Source of the DNA: Candidatus Saccharimonadota bacterium
Lineage (GTDB): Bacteria > Patescibacteriota > Saccharimonadia > Saccharimonadales > Saccharimonadaceae
Assembly (NCBI GenBank): GCA_905371715.1
Contig: CAJPLV010000003.1
Location: 13,244-77,243, forward strand
Reading direction: 5' to 3'
Length of the DNA stretch: 64,000 bases
The notes under the pieces were generated by a model. It did not search any database. It was not told the DNA's origin and saw nothing but the letters and a program-made list of their open reading frames with translations. The position numbers and the translations under genes are program-made. The stretch's first letter is position 1, and each line of letters begins with the position of its first letter. Shown here piece by piece: positions 7,887-16,383 of the stretch.

Positions 7887-8428
7887 TATTTCTTACCAGC
7901 CTTTCCTGCTTTGCGCAAAATTTGCTCGCCGAGGTACATAATTCCCTTACCCTTGTACGGCTCCGGCTTCTTAAGCGCGCGGATCTCTGCCGCCGTTTGC
8001 CCGACTTTCTGCTTATCAATACCGCTGACGACGATTACCATCTTTTCGTTGGATACGTTCACGCCTTCGGGCGCTTTATATTTGACTTCGTGGCTGAAAC
8101 CAAGGCTCATTGTCAGCTCGTTGTTGCTAGACGATACGCGAAAACCGACGCCTTTTACTTCTAAACGCCGCTCGTAACCCTGGGTTACACCCACGACCAT
8201 GTTATTGATCAATGCCCGCATCAACCCATGTTGAGCGCGCGCCTGTCTCGACTCATCTTTGGGATGAACCGTGACTTGTCCGTCTTCGACTTTCACATCA
8301 ACAGCTGGCGTAATGAACTGGACGAGCTTGCCCTTTGGGCCTTCGACCGTTACATCGCCAGAGTCAACCGTGATTGTCACACCGGCCGGAATAACCACCG
8401 GCAGTTTTCCGATTCGACTCAGACTCAT
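7886..8428 (-). CDS. rplF: 50S ribosomal protein L6 (uL6)
   Basis: Large-subunit protein near the sarcin-ricin loop, 180 aa. It begins MSLSRIGKLPVVIPAGV and carries the KKPEPYKGKGI motif near the C-terminus. It is the first gene of a four-gene unit. Its own promoter (8464-8492) compensates for the insertion that separates it from rpsH. SD AAAGGTGAG precedes the ATG. Confidence 0.97.
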   Translation of the reverse strand: MSLSRIGKLPVVIPAGVTITVDSGDVTVEGPKGKLVQFITPAVDVKVEDGQVTVHPKDESRQARAQHGLMRALINNMVVGVTQGYERRLEVKGVGFRVSSSNNELTMSLGFSHEVKYKAPEGVNVSNEKMVIVVSGIDKQKVGQTAAEIRALKKPEPYKGKGIMYLGEQILRKAGKAGKK

Positions 8429-8463
8429 GTCTCACCTTTCGTTAGATTTTAAGTAGCTTGGCT

Positions 8464-8492
8464 ATTGTAGCATATCCGTACGTGCGCCGCAA
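8464..8492 (-). promoter_or_regulatory. Promoter of rplF-rplR-rpsE-rplO
   Basis: TTGCGG (8487-8492), 17-bp spacer, TACAAT (8464-8469) with an extended TGC. The predicted leader is about 30 nt and contains the rplF Shine-Dalgarno. Confidence 0.75.
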
Positions 8493-8514
8493 GTGCGCTT
8501 GAGGCGTGAAAAGT

Positions 8515-8540
8515 GCCCAGGGATTATACGCCCCCTGGGC
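8515..8540 (-). terminator. Terminator after the 65-aa gene
   Basis: Perfect 8-bp stem GCCCAGGG / CCCTGGGC with a 10-nt loop, followed on the minus strand by CACTTTT. It ends the 8558-8755 unit before the rplF promoter. Confidence 0.65.
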
Positions 8541-8557
8541 TTTGGCGTTGACCGATT

Positions 8558-8755
8558 TTAGAGGCTGCTTCTGTCGCCACCTGGTAACATATAAATTAGC
8601 CCAGTGAACTCGGTATCAGTAAGGCACACCGTGCCAACTATCGCCTCGTTGATAACCATCCTGGCAATGGCAGCAATAGCTTCCTTTGTAACAGGGGGTA
8701 CGTCGGAAACAACAACCATTTCGGTTGTTGTAGTAGTTGCACGAGAATAGCGCAT
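8558..8755 (-). CDS. Hypothetical 65-aa protein inside the split spc operon
   Basis: I do not recognise this protein. It looks like a real gene because it has a full set of signals: promoter (8811-8839), a leader of about 48 nt, SD AAAGGTG 7 nt before the ATG at 8755, and a terminator (8515-8540). The N-terminus is Thr-rich (RATTTTTEM). The rest is a mixed alpha/beta-looking sequence with an Ala/Ile-rich helix (AIAAIARMVINEAIVG). No signal peptide, membrane segment or metal motif is visible. It lies in the insertion between rpsH and rplF with no functional link evident. Confidence 0.6.
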   Translation of the reverse strand: MRYSRATTTTTEMVVVSDVPPVTKEAIAAIARMVINEAIVGTVCLTDTEFTGLIYMLPGGDRSSL

Positions 8756-8810
8756 GGAGCATCACCTTTTTCTCAAAAAACATCGCTACCGGTCAGCAGC
8801 AATAAACTTA

Positions 8811-8839
8811 ATTATATCACTCAACCGCTCCATATGCAA
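8811..8839 (-). promoter_or_regulatory. Promoter of the 65-aa gene
   Basis: TTGCAT (8834-8839), 17-bp spacer, TATAAT (8811-8816) with extended TGA. Confidence 0.7.
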
Positions 8840-8864
8840 AGTATCTAGCTGCTCTATAGGTTGA

Positions 8865-9842
8865 TTGCTATTAAGAGTATCTTTTCTTCCAGACGACATG
8901 CCGACATGCGACGTAGCACTACTAGGGTATGTTGAAGCACTTGCTCCCGGTGATCGAGAATGGCGCGGCAATGACGATGTAAAATGGAAAACGTAAACAA
9001 TCAACGGGCAAGAAGTTGCGTTTATTGGCGTGGCATTTAGTTATTGGGGTAATATTATTTATTCTGTTATTGAAGCGCTCTCGAGATATTGCTCAACAGT
9101 CATTTATGCCGGTAGGCTCGGCTCGCTTACGCCATCAGACACTCCAAATGCGACGATTGCTACTGGCGACTCTTCGTACGTTGACGGTTCGTTGGTAACA
9201 TGGAACAATCTTTTCAAAAACTCTCCGTTGGCGGTTGAAGGTGCACACTACACACTTCCGTCCGTATTAGATGAAACCGCTGAATGGTACAGCGAAGTAA
9301 AAGATACGTATCGGTTTGTCGATCCCGAGATCGGCTGGGCGGCAAAGGCAGCGAAAGACTTTAGTCTATCGTTTAGCTACCTTCATCTAGTGACTGATAA
9401 TTTATCCGGGTTGTTTAGCGAAAATCTAACAACTGAACGCGAGACTGCCGTACTTAAAAAACGCTTGCAATATGTAGGTATTATACGTGCAATTTTATAC
9501 CATCGAATCGGTGCCGAGCAAACGGTATCGCTTTTTTCTGAGGTACTCAAAGCGCAACAGGCTCGCGTCGATAAAGGCTATATGGAACCGCTTGAACGCA
9601 ATTGGAAAGCCTGTTTAGCGTTTGCCTATCATACACAAGAGGAAGCGTGGGAAGTTGTCCGGGAATTACCGCGACGCCAATGGAAAGAGCAGAAGGTGAA
9701 CCCCGAGACGCTATTGTCTGAGATCGTTGATACGCAAATTCAATTGCTCACGACTCTGGCGTACGCCGGCTTTGACGAGCAGGACTTGATTAATGGCGTA
9801 ATTACAAAGTTGAATGCACATCGCCCAGACTGGAAACCGTAG
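8865..9842 (+). pseudogene. Broken gene of unknown family
   Basis: The intact part runs from a GTG at 9030 to the TAG at 9840-9842 (270 aa) but has no ribosome-binding site there. Protein-like sequence continues upstream in the same frame (LPDDMPTCDVALLGYVEAL, then INGQEVAFIGVAF) across a TAA at 8994-8996 and up to a TGA at 8862-8864. The 5' end is therefore missing or mutated. Residues such as VAFIGVAFSYWGNIIYSVI and VIYAGRLGSL suggest alternating beta strands and helices of a Rossmann-like or phosphorylase-like fold, but I cannot name the family. The C-terminal 150 residues are mostly helical. It is a remnant within the insertion that splits the spc operon. Confidence 0.55.
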
Positions 9843-9946
9843 AATTTTGCTGTTGAATGACATGCTCCGCATACCGCAAGCCTGCTAGCTCCCGCGCTCT
9901 TTCAAAAATATGAACATACTCTTGCGACGTTGCGTTTTGAACTTTA

Positions 9947-10255
9947 TTAATCCTCGTTGTACCTTGCTAGGTGGGACTCCACGACTCCTATGTATCTAAT
10001 ACTCCTTATTGTTGCCCCGACCTATTCTGCAATTTCTCGGCGTAATGCCTGTTCAAGCGTCTCGCCCGGCTCGACACATCCGCCAGGCAATTTATAATGA
10101 TCGTACGCCGTTTCATATACCAGCGCAACTTCATTGTCGTCATCAAATAAAATCGCCCGCGCACCCGTGCGTACTGATTTCTCATGAGAAGTTTGTACTG
10201 TAGGTAGCCCTACGTCATCATCTGCTATCGTCGCTATAACTTGGTTAGAAATCAT
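9947..10255 (-). pseudogene. NUDIX hydrolase gene with a nonsense codon in the Nudix box
   Basis: NUDIX enzymes cleave nucleoside diphosphates linked to another group. From the ATG at 10255 (AAAGGA just upstream) the frame reads to G-CVEPG-E-TLEQALR-RE-I-A-E. It then stops at TAG (10022-10024), exactly where the second Glu of the GX5EX7REUXEEXGU box belongs. Reading on in frame gives VGATIRSIRYIGVVESHLARYNED before a TAA at 9947-9949, so a single GAG-to-TAG change would explain the stop. The remaining C-terminus is also degraded. Another frame at about 9847-9966 encodes a helical stretch (EYVHIFERARELAGLRYAEH) that may be part of this or another dead gene. Confidence 0.7.
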
Positions 10256-10300
10256 ATTATCCTTTGTCCTTCTTGTTCTCAGATGTGTCACGCTAAATAT

Positions 10301-10336
10301 TGTAAAGCCTCTACTTCAAAGAGCAGAGGCTTTACA
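10301..10336 (-). terminator. Terminator after rpsH
   Basis: Perfect 12-bp stem TGTAAAGCCTCT / AGAGGCTTTACA with a 12-nt loop, 30 nt past the rpsH stop. The T run is inside the stem rather than after it, so strength is uncertain. It closes the rplC...rpsH operon. Confidence 0.6.
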
Positions 10337-10366
10337 ATCTTTATAGCAACCAGCAAAGTAGTAAGC

Positions 10367-10768
10367 TTAATAAACTTTTAGTAACACCTCTCCACCAAGT
10401 TTCGCCTTAGCAGCTTCAGCGCCAGTCATTACACCTTTGCTCGTGCTGACAAGCACGATGCCGCGGCCTTGCTTTACCTTTGGAATGTCGCTTGCAGCAG
10501 TATAAACACGACGACCAGGTTTGGAAACACGTGTAATTTCCGTGATCGGACAGTTCTCACCATCTTTTGCGAGTTTTACGACGAGCGTACCGCGCGGCTT
10601 GCCGTCCTCAACTTTTACACCAGCCAAGTAGTGGTTCTTCACCAACTGCTCAGCAACAACTTTTTTCAGTTTACTGGTCGGTACGCGAATCTCCGTTTTG
10701 CCGACTAGCGCAGCGTTACGAATGCGGGTCAGGAGATCCGCGATCGGGTCAGTTGATTGTAGTGACAT
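10367..10768 (-). CDS. rpsH: 30S ribosomal protein S8 (uS8)
   Basis: Primary 16S-binding protein, 133 aa. It begins with DPIADLLTRIRNA and has the C-terminal RGIVLVSTSKGVMTGAEAAKAKLGGEVLLKVY. In other bacteria S8 represses the spc operon through its mRNA. Here it is the last gene before the accessory insertion, so L6 to L15 are transcribed apart from it. Confidence 0.97.
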   Translation of the reverse strand: MSLQSTDPIADLLTRIRNAALVGKTEIRVPTSKLKKVVAEQLVKNHYLAGVKVEDGKPRGTLVVKLAKDGENCPITEITRVSKPGRRVYTAASDIPKVKQGRGIVLVSTSKGVMTGAEAAKAKLGGEVLLKVY

Positions 10769-10786
10769 ATCTTCGTTCTCCTTTCC

Positions 10787-11056
10787 TTACCAACTACTCT
10801 TTGTGACACCAGGAATGTTGCCTTTGCTTGCTTCTTCGCGGAATCGGATGCGGTTCATACCGAATCGGCGCATGTAGCCGCGCGGACGACCATCAAGCAT
10901 ATCGCGATTTTTGCGGCGCGACGGACTTGAGTTGCGCGGTAATTTCTGCAAAGCGTCGAGATCACCTTCCGCCTTTAGCGTAGCACGCTTTTCGCTAAAT
11001 TTCTCAATCAGAGCCAGGCGTTTTTTATCGCGTGCGATCATTGATTTCTTCGCCAT
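10787..11056 (-). CDS. rpsN: 30S ribosomal protein S14 (uS14), long zinc-free form
   Basis: The 89-aa product starts [20 protein letters not shown] and contains [32 protein letters not shown]. It is the cysteine-free long paralogue type rather than the short CxxC-containing S14. It is in its usual place between rplE and rpsH and overlaps the rplE stop by one base. Confidence 0.96.
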   Translation of the reverse strand: MAKKSMIARDKKRLALIEKFSEKRATLKAEGDLDALQKLPRNSSPSRRKNRDMLDGRPRGYMRRFGMNRIRFREEASKGNIPGVTKSSW

Positions 11057-11637
11057 TATTTCGCCTCCTTTTCAAATGGTACGCCAAACTTTTCGAGTAG
11101 AGCGCGGCTTGCTTCTTTGCTACCGTTCTTGATAGCAAAAGTAACTTGCATGCCATGCACGAGCTGCGTTTCCTCAAACGTTAATTCCGGGAAGATACTT
11201 TGGTCAGTGATGCCAAGGTTATAGTTGCCTCCCTTGTCAAATTTACTACCGACGCCGTGAAAATCGCGTACGCGCGGCAAGCTTACGTTCACTAAGCGGT
11301 CAAGGAACTCGTACATGCGAGCACCACGCAATGTGACCATTACGCCAATTGGCGCGCCCATGCCTTTGCGAATTTTGAATGTTGCGATTGATTTTTTCGC
11401 AAGTCGTTCAACCGGCGCTTGTCCTGTTACGCGCGTCAATGTGTTCTTGACGGCGGCAAGCATACGCTTGTCGTCTTTACTTTTACCTGTTCCCACACTC
11501 ACAACAATTTTCTCGAGCCGCGGAACTTGATTCACGTTGTCGAGCTTCAGTTCGGTCTGTAGTTCCTTTGTGTATGTATCATTATACAAGGCTTTCAGAC
11601 GAGGAGTGTAAACGGCGGTTTGTTTCGTCTCTGCCAT
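11056..11637 (-). CDS. rplE: 50S ribosomal protein L5 (uL5)
   Basis: 5S rRNA-associated protein, 193 aa. Motifs include [14 protein letters not shown], the [23 protein letters not shown] segment and [15 protein letters not shown]. It overlaps rplX and rpsN by one base each. Confidence 0.97.
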   Translation of the reverse strand: MAETKQTAVYTPRLKALYNDTYTKELQTELKLDNVNQVPRLEKIVVSVGTGKSKDDKRMLAAVKNTLTRVTGQAPVERLAKKSIATFKIRKGMGAPIGVMVTLRGARMYEFLDRLVNVSLPRVRDFHGVGSKFDKGGNYNLGITDQSIFPELTFEETQLVHGMQVTFAIKNGSKEASRALLEKFGVPFEKEAK

Positions 11638-11957
11638 TAGTTAATCTCCTTATTCTTTAATTGGCGCGCCACGCGCGTCTTAGCGCCGTCGTTCACGGCG
11701 TAGCCGACGCGGCTAGTTTTGCCAGATTTCTCATCAACAACCAGCGCAAGCTTGGATAGATTCACTGGCTTATGGATATCCTTCTTGCCGCCACGCGGAT
11801 TCAATTGATTCGGTTTAACATGGCGATGTCCTAGACCGACACCCTCAACGAGCGCCGTACCGTCCTTCGGGTTGACAGCGAGCACCTTGCCAGTCGTGCC
11901 TTTGTGTGCGCCGGAGATGATTTTGACCGTGTCATCTTTACGAATACGCTGAGCCAT
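11637..11957 (-). CDS. rplX: 50S ribosomal protein L24 (uL24)
   Basis: Assembly-initiating protein with a KOW motif (KIISGAHKGTTGKVLAVNPKDG, about residues 13-34), 106 aa. It has one-base overlaps with rplN and rplE. Confidence 0.96.
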   Translation of the reverse strand: MAQRIRKDDTVKIISGAHKGTTGKVLAVNPKDGTALVEGVGLGHRHVKPNQLNPRGGKKDIHKPVNLSKLALVVDEKSGKTSRVGYAVNDGAKTRVARQLKNKEIN

Positions 11958-12325
11958 TATAGTACCTCCGGTGCTAAGCTGATAATTTTACCGTATCCCA
12001 TGTCGCGTAGTTCGCGTGGCACAGGGCCGAATACGCGTGTTGCTTTTGGCGTTTTGTCGTCGTTAATGATAACCGCAGCATTGTCATCGAAGCAAATCGT
12101 GCTGCCGTCCTTGCGGCGAATCTGATCGCGCGTGCGTACGACGACCGCTTTCACGACAGACTTCCTCTTGACGTTGCCGGTCGGGCTGGCGTCTTTCACG
12201 CTTGCGACGATGATATCGCCGACACGTGCGTAACGGCGGCGCGTTCCGCCCAAGACCTTAATGCACAAAATTGATTTCGCCCCGCTGTTATCAGCAACAT
12301 GCAGACGAGTTTCTTGCTGGATCAT
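11957..12325 (-). CDS. rplN: 50S ribosomal protein L14 (uL14)
   Basis: Subunit-interface protein, 122 aa. It starts [22 protein letters not shown] and ends [17 protein letters not shown], both hallmark regions. It overlaps the rpsQ stop by 4 nt (ATGA), which implies coupled translation. Confidence 0.97.
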   Translation of the reverse strand: MIQQETRLHVADNSGAKSILCIKVLGGTRRRYARVGDIIVASVKDASPTGNVKRKSVVKAVVVRTRDQIRRKDGSTICFDDNAAVIINDDKTPKATRVFGPVPRELRDMGYGKIISLAPEVL

Positions 12326-12648
12326 TCTTTATCCTCCTCGCTGTCGTGGTCGTGGTCAACTTTGTCGCTAACTTCAGCGTTTACTTCTTCTTTCAACTCA
12401 ACGCTTCCAACTGAGCGCTTCTCAATACGATCAAGTGTGAAGCTCTTACGCTTCGAGATGGGTCGAGTTTCGACAATCCGCACCGTGTCACCCTTACGAG
12501 CATCGTTATTCTCGTCGTGCGCCGCATATTTACGAGTCACAGTGTACTGCTTCTTGTAAATCGGATGCGTCTCGCGCGAGATAACGGCGACGGTGATGGT
12601 TTTGTCGGCGACGTCGGATATCACGACCCCAGTCAGTGTCTTCGCCAT
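12322..12648 (-). CDS. rpsQ: 30S ribosomal protein S17 (uS17) with acidic tail
   Basis: OB-fold 16S-binding protein. The first 80 or so residues ([18 protein letters not shown], then [21 protein letters not shown]) are canonical. The 108-aa product is longer than typical S17 (about 80-90 aa) because of a His/Asp/Glu-rich tail ([14 protein letters not shown]). The tail could bind metal or compensate the charge of neighbouring proteins; this is inference. It overlaps rpmC by one base. Confidence 0.95.
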   Translation of the reverse strand: MAKTLTGVVISDVADKTITVAVISRETHPIYKKQYTVTRKYAAHDENNDARKGDTVRIVETRPISKRKSFTLDRIEKRSVGSVELKEEVNAEVSDKVDHDHDSEEDKE

Positions 12649-12866
12649 TACTGTTCCTCCTTTAATTCTGCGGCATGAATCGCGGTATGCAAGCGCGCGA
12701 TTTCTTTGCGAATTTGTCCAAGTACGCGCGGGTTGACTAATTCGCCAGCTTTATGTGAGCGGCGAGAATCGTTTAAATCCTGCTGCTTAGTTGCGAGCTC
12801 AGCACGCAGCTCGTCAATCGTTTTCACGACATCGGCTTTTTTAGCAGTTTTTTTCGTATCTGCCAT
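12648..12866 (-). CDS. rpmC: 50S ribosomal protein L29 (uL29)
   Basis: Small two-helix protein by the exit tunnel, 72 aa. It contains TIDELRAELATKQQDLNDSR and the conserved NPRVLGQIRKEIARLHTAI, and has a Lys-rich N-terminus. It starts 1 nt after the rplP stop. Confidence 0.95.
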   Translation of the reverse strand: MADTKKTAKKADVVKTIDELRAELATKQQDLNDSRRSHKAGELVNPRVLGQIRKEIARLHTAIHAAELKEEQ

Positions 12867-12867
12867 A

Positions 12868-13281
12868 TTACACCTCCTCTCGCTTTACGAATCGGACACG
12901 AACAGGCAATTTGTGTCCGGCGAGGCGCATCGCTTCGCGGGCAACTTCTTCGCTGACGCCCTTCATTTCAAACATAACTGTGCCAGTTTTGACCTTGGCG
13001 ACGTAATACTCCGGATTGCCTTTGCCGCCGCCCATCTTTAGCCCGAGAGCTTTTTTGGTGACTGGCGTATGCGGGAAAATACGAATCCAGATTTTGCCGC
13101 CGCGTTTAACGTGGCGCGTCATTGCTTGGCGGGCGGCCTCAATCTGCCGGCTGGTGATGCGCTCGTTGTCGAGGCTCTGCAATCCGTAGTCGCCAAATGC
13201 GACGTAGTTGCCGCGCGTTGCGTTGCCGCGGTTTTTGCCAATTCGGACTTTGCGGTGAGCAACTTTTTTCGGTAATAACAT
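12868..13281 (-). CDS. rplP: 50S ribosomal protein L16 (uL16)
   Basis: Binds near the peptidyl-transferase centre and A-site tRNA. The 137-aa product from the ATG at 13281 begins [19 protein letters not shown]; the frame upstream to 13314 overlaps rpsC and is not used. [30 protein letters not shown] is diagnostic. It overlaps the rpsC stop by one base (TAATG). Confidence 0.97.
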   Translation of the reverse strand: MLLPKKVAHRKVRIGKNRGNATRGNYVAFGDYGLQSLDNERITSRQIEAARQAMTRHVKRGGKIWIRIFPHTPVTKKALGLKMGGGKGNPEYYVAKVKTGTVMFEMKGVSEEVAREAMRLAGHKLPVRVRFVKREEV

Positions 13282-13922
13282 TACTTCGTGCTCCTTTCGC
13301 CTTTGTAAATCCAAACTTTAATACCAATGATCCCCGTACCGTTTGGGCCAAACGCGCGCGCAGCGTAAAAATCGACGTCGGCGCGCAGCGTATGCAGCGG
13401 CACTGAACCTTCGATAAATTTCTCGCGGCGGCTCATCTCGGCGCCGTTCAAACGGCCGGCTACCTCAATGCGGATACCCTTCGCACCAGCATTACGGCTA
13501 CCTTGAATTGCCATCTTAACTGCGCGGCGGAAATTCGCGCGGCGCTCCAACTGGTGTGCGATATTTTCAGCAACGAGCTTGGCGTTCAACTCCGGACGGC
13601 GAACTTCTTCAACATTGATACGAACCGGCAGGCTCACGACCTTTTCAATTACCTTTTTCAGCTCGTTAATGCCCGCACCGCCGCGGCCTATTACCACACC
13701 GGCTTTCGCTGTATGAATTGTGACTGTAACGAGATTAGCGCTGCGCTCAATTTCGACGTTCGCAATTGTCGGGCGCGATGCAAAACGCTTCTCAATTAGG
13801 TCGCGGATTTTACCGTCCTCCGCCAGCCAAACCGCAAAATCTTTCTTACTGGCGAACCAGCGCGAATTCCAGTTTTTGCTGGTTTGAAGGCGGAAGCTGA
13901 TCGGGTTAACTTTCTGACCCAT
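13281..13922 (-). CDS. rpsC: 30S ribosomal protein S3 (uS3)
   Basis: mRNA-entry-channel protein, 213 aa. It begins [20 protein letters not shown] and carries the KH-domain GXXG-type segment ([20 protein letters not shown]) and the C-terminal domain ending [13 protein letters not shown]. It has one-base overlaps with rplV and rplP. Confidence 0.97.
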   Translation of the reverse strand: MGQKVNPISFRLQTSKNWNSRWFASKKDFAVWLAEDGKIRDLIEKRFASRPTIANVEIERSANLVTVTIHTAKAGVVIGRGGAGINELKKVIEKVVSLPVRINVEEVRRPELNAKLVAENIAHQLERRANFRRAVKMAIQGSRNAGAKGIRIEVAGRLNGAEMSRREKFIEGSVPLHTLRADVDFYAARAFGPNGTGIIGIKVWIYKGERSTK

Positions 13923-14335
13923 TATTTCTTCTCCTCCTTTGCTGCTTTTGGTTCAGCTTTCTTTGCTGGTTTTTTAATAACTTTCTCGACGCCTGAAACC
14001 TCAACGAGAATGTGGCTTGATTTTTTAGCGAACGGCAATGCGCGACCGCGGCTTGCCGGCTTATAGCGGCGCAAACGCGGACCAGCAGTAACGCTGAGCG
14101 TGCTAATCGTCAAACTTTTGGCGTCTAAATTATGATTGTTCGTCGCGTTAGCGGCAGCTGATTGGATCGCTTTTTTCACCGCAAGCGCAGCACGTTTCGG
14201 CGTGTGATCCAAAATCACTACCGCGTCGGCAACGGTACGACCGCGCACGAGTGCAGCCACCAGACTGACTTTGCGCGGCGTTTGGTCGATGCCGCGGATT
14301 TCAGCGCGAACAGTATAAACTTCTGCTTCAGCCAT
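13922..14335 (-). CDS. rplV: 50S ribosomal protein L22 (uL22)
   Basis: Lines the peptide exit tunnel, 137 aa. It contains VRGRTVADAVVILDHTPKRAALAVKKAI and the tunnel hairpin region PRLRRYKPASRGRALPFAKKSSH. A Lys/Ala/Glu-rich C-terminal tail of about 25 residues extends beyond the usual end. Confidence 0.96.
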   Translation of the reverse strand: MAEAEVYTVRAEIRGIDQTPRKVSLVAALVRGRTVADAVVILDHTPKRAALAVKKAIQSAAANATNNHNLDAKSLTISTLSVTAGPRLRRYKPASRGRALPFAKKSSHILVEVSGVEKVIKKPAKKAEPKAAKEEKK

Positions 14336-14337
14336 GG

Positions 14338-14601
14338 TTATTTCTCCTTGCCTCCGTGCTTACGGAACTTGCGGGTCGGCGAGAATTCGCCAAGCTTGTG
14401 GCCGACCATGTTTTCGCTAATCAGCACTGGCACGTGCACGCGCCCATTGTGTACCGCAAAAGTAAAACCAACCATCTCCGGCGTAATCGTGCTGCTGCGC
14501 GCCCATGTTTTGATAACGGTGCGATCGCCAATTTTCAGCGCCTTCACTTTTTTGGCAAGCTTCCAGTCGACGAATGGACCTTTTTTGAGTGATCGACTCA
14601 T
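14338..14601 (-). CDS. rpsS: 30S ribosomal protein S19 (uS19)
   Basis: 30S head protein, 87 aa. It begins [19 protein letters not shown], has [24 protein letters not shown] and ends [17 protein letters not shown]. Its order between rplB and rplV is standard. Confidence 0.97.
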   Translation of the reverse strand: MSRSLKKGPFVDWKLAKKVKALKIGDRTVIKTWARSSTITPEMVGFTFAVHNGRVHVPVLISENMVGHKLGEFSPTRKFRKHGGKEK

Positions 14602-14604
14602 AGA

Positions 14605-15441
14605 TTACCTCTTCCTCTTAGCTTCGTGACGACTGCGGACAATCATCTTGTTAGTTGATTTACGGCGGCGAGTCTTGAATCCAATCGCCGGTTTACCCCA
14701 TGGCGTTTTCGGAACGCGGCCTGGACCAGTCTTGCCTTCACCGCCACCCATTGGGTGATCGGCTGGGTTCATCGCCTTACCATGCACGCTCGGACGCCAG
14801 CCCATACGGCGGCGGCGGCCAGCGCTGCCCAGCTTGACGTTCTGGTGCTGTACATTGCCGACGACGCCAAGCGACGCCTCGCATTCCAAACGGAAGCGCC
14901 GAACTTCACCAGACGGCATGCGTACCATCGCATAGTTGCCTTCTTTCGCCATGAGCTGTGCTTTTGTACCAGCTGAGCGAACCATTTGTGCGCCTTTGCC
15001 TGGGTTAATTTCGATCGCATAGATCTGCGAACCGACCGGAATATTTGCAAGCGGCAAGCGGTTGCTTGCTTCAACTGGTGCTTCGGCGCCAGTTTTAACT
15101 ACTGCACCTTTTGTCATCTGCGTGTCGGCAAGAATGTAATGGTACAAACCATGCTGGTCTTTCACGCGGGCAATGCGCGCACTGCGACCTGGATCGTATT
15201 CAATTTCTTCCACCGTTAGCGTCATGCCAGCCGGCATGCGGTGATTCACCAAGCGGTAATGGCGCTTCACGCCGCCGCCGCGGTGGCGCACGGTAATCTT
15301 GCCGGTGTTATTACGTCCCGCGCGCTGCTTGCCAGCTTTTACCAGGCTTTTCAGCGGCTTGCGGGTTGTGATGTCGCTCAGATCCTGCGAAGTCATGCCG
15401 CGACGAGCCGGAGTGGTCGGGTTGTATGCTTTGATCGCCAT
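14605..15441 (-). CDS. rplB: 50S ribosomal protein L2 (uL2)
   Basis: Peptidyl-transferase-associated protein, 278 aa. Key features are RNNTGKITVRHRGGGVKRHYR near residue 43 and the catalytic-centre loop GRRRRMGWRPSVHGKAMNPADHPMGGGEGK with its conserved His. It overlaps the rplW stop by one base. Confidence 0.98.
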   Translation of the reverse strand: MAIKAYNPTTPARRGMTSQDLSDITTRKPLKSLVKAGKQRAGRNNTGKITVRHRGGGVKRHYRLVNHRMPAGMTLTVEEIEYDPGRSARIARVKDQHGLYHYILADTQMTKGAVVKTGAEAPVEASNRLPLANIPVGSQIYAIEINPGKGAQMVRSAGTKAQLMAKEGNYAMVRMPSGEVRRFRLECEASLGVVGNVQHQNVKLGSAGRRRRMGWRPSVHGKAMNPADHPMGGGEGKTGPGRVPKTPWGKPAIGFKTRRRKSTNKMIVRSRHEAKRKR

Positions 15442-15758
15442 TACTTCTCCTCCTTGACTTCTTCTTGTTCAAATACTTTGATTTTGCCTTCGCTGAGTGT
15501 AACGTAGGCTTTTTTGCTGTCCTGGCGCGAGGTTGTACCCGGGTAGCGGTTTTTGCCGCGGCTGTAGCGTATCGACTTGCCGTTTTGGACAAGCGTCGTT
15601 ACTTTTGCGACTTTCGTGCCGTCGAATTGCGATTCAACGGCTGCTTTGATTTCGTTTTTGTTCGCGCTCATCGGCACATCAAATACGTAGGTACTCTGGC
15701 TAGTAACCAAGCGATACGCCTTTTCGCTCACGCGCGGAGTGACGAGTATCAACTTCAT
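15441..15758 (-). CDS. rplW: 50S ribosomal protein L23 (uL23)
   Basis: Exit-tunnel rim protein that docks SRP and trigger factor, 105 aa. The start at 15758 (MKLILVTPRVSEKAYRLVTS) is chosen over 15794 because it aligns with the family start and lies 1 nt after the rplD stop. It ends with an acidic tail (VFEQEEVKEEK). Confidence 0.95.
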   Translation of the reverse strand: MKLILVTPRVSEKAYRLVTSQSTYVFDVPMSANKNEIKAAVESQFDGTKVAKVTTLVQNGKSIRYSRGKNRYPGTTSRQDSKKAYVTLSEGKIKVFEQEEVKEEK

Positions 15759-15759
15759 A

Positions 15760-16383
15760 TTACTTGTCCTCCTTCGGATTAAGCCACGCATCAACCACCT
15801 TCACAGCGGCTGGCGTCATGATAATTTGATCGGCGTTTAGCACGTAATACACGCTGAGATACTGCGCGCGAACCAAGAGGGCACTCTGTAGATTATTCGT
15901 CGCGCGTATCAATTCCGGCGTTTTCTCGTCAACGACGAGCAGAACGCGGCGGTCGCGTTTGAATTTCTTGTCAGCAATGAACTTTGCGATTTCGGCGGTC
16001 TTGCCGGTCGTTTTAATATCGCTGACAGTAATTTTCTTCGCTTCATTCGCCAGCGTTAGCGCTTGGCGCATTGCCACGCGTTTGCTGGTTTTTGATAATT
16101 TTAGCTTGTAGTTTTCGTTGCCGCGCGGCCCGAAAACGATGCCGCCGTGGCGCCAAATCGGGTTGCGCGTACTGCCGAATCGGGCACGCCCGGTACCTTT
16201 TTGCTTCCACGGTTTTTTGCCGCCGCCACGCACTTCGCCGCGCGTTTTGGTGGTCGCACTTGCCTGGCGGTCGTTCGCGAGGAACGCGTCATACGCGAGC
16301 TTCAATAGCTCGTGGTTCGGCACATCAACCCCGAACACTTCCTTCGGCAAGGCTGCTTTTGCTGGCTTGGTTGATTCAGCCAT
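15760..16383 (-). CDS. rplD: 50S ribosomal protein L4 (uL4)
   Basis: Tunnel protein and, in many bacteria, autogenous regulator of the S10 operon; 207 aa. The extended loop GGGKKPWKQKGTGRARFGSTRNPIWRHGG (about residues 53-81) is diagnostic. It overlaps the rplC stop by one base. Confidence 0.97.
   Translation of the reverse strand: MAESTKPAKAALPKEVFGVDVPNHELLKLAYDAFLANDRQASATTKTRGEVRGGGKKPWKQKGTGRARFGSTRNPIWRHGGIVFGPRGNENYKLKLSKTSKRVAMRQALTLANEAKKITVSDIKTTGKTAEIAKFIADKKFKRDRRVLLVVDEKTPELIRATNNLQSALLVRAQYLSVYYVLNADQIIMTPAAVKVVDAWLNPKEDK

Noticed and set aside
8786..9004. Minus-strand 72-codon ORF upstream of the 65-aa gene
   Set aside because: It would start with TTG and has no SD. The promoter of the 65-aa gene lies inside it, and the opposite strand reads as a better protein.
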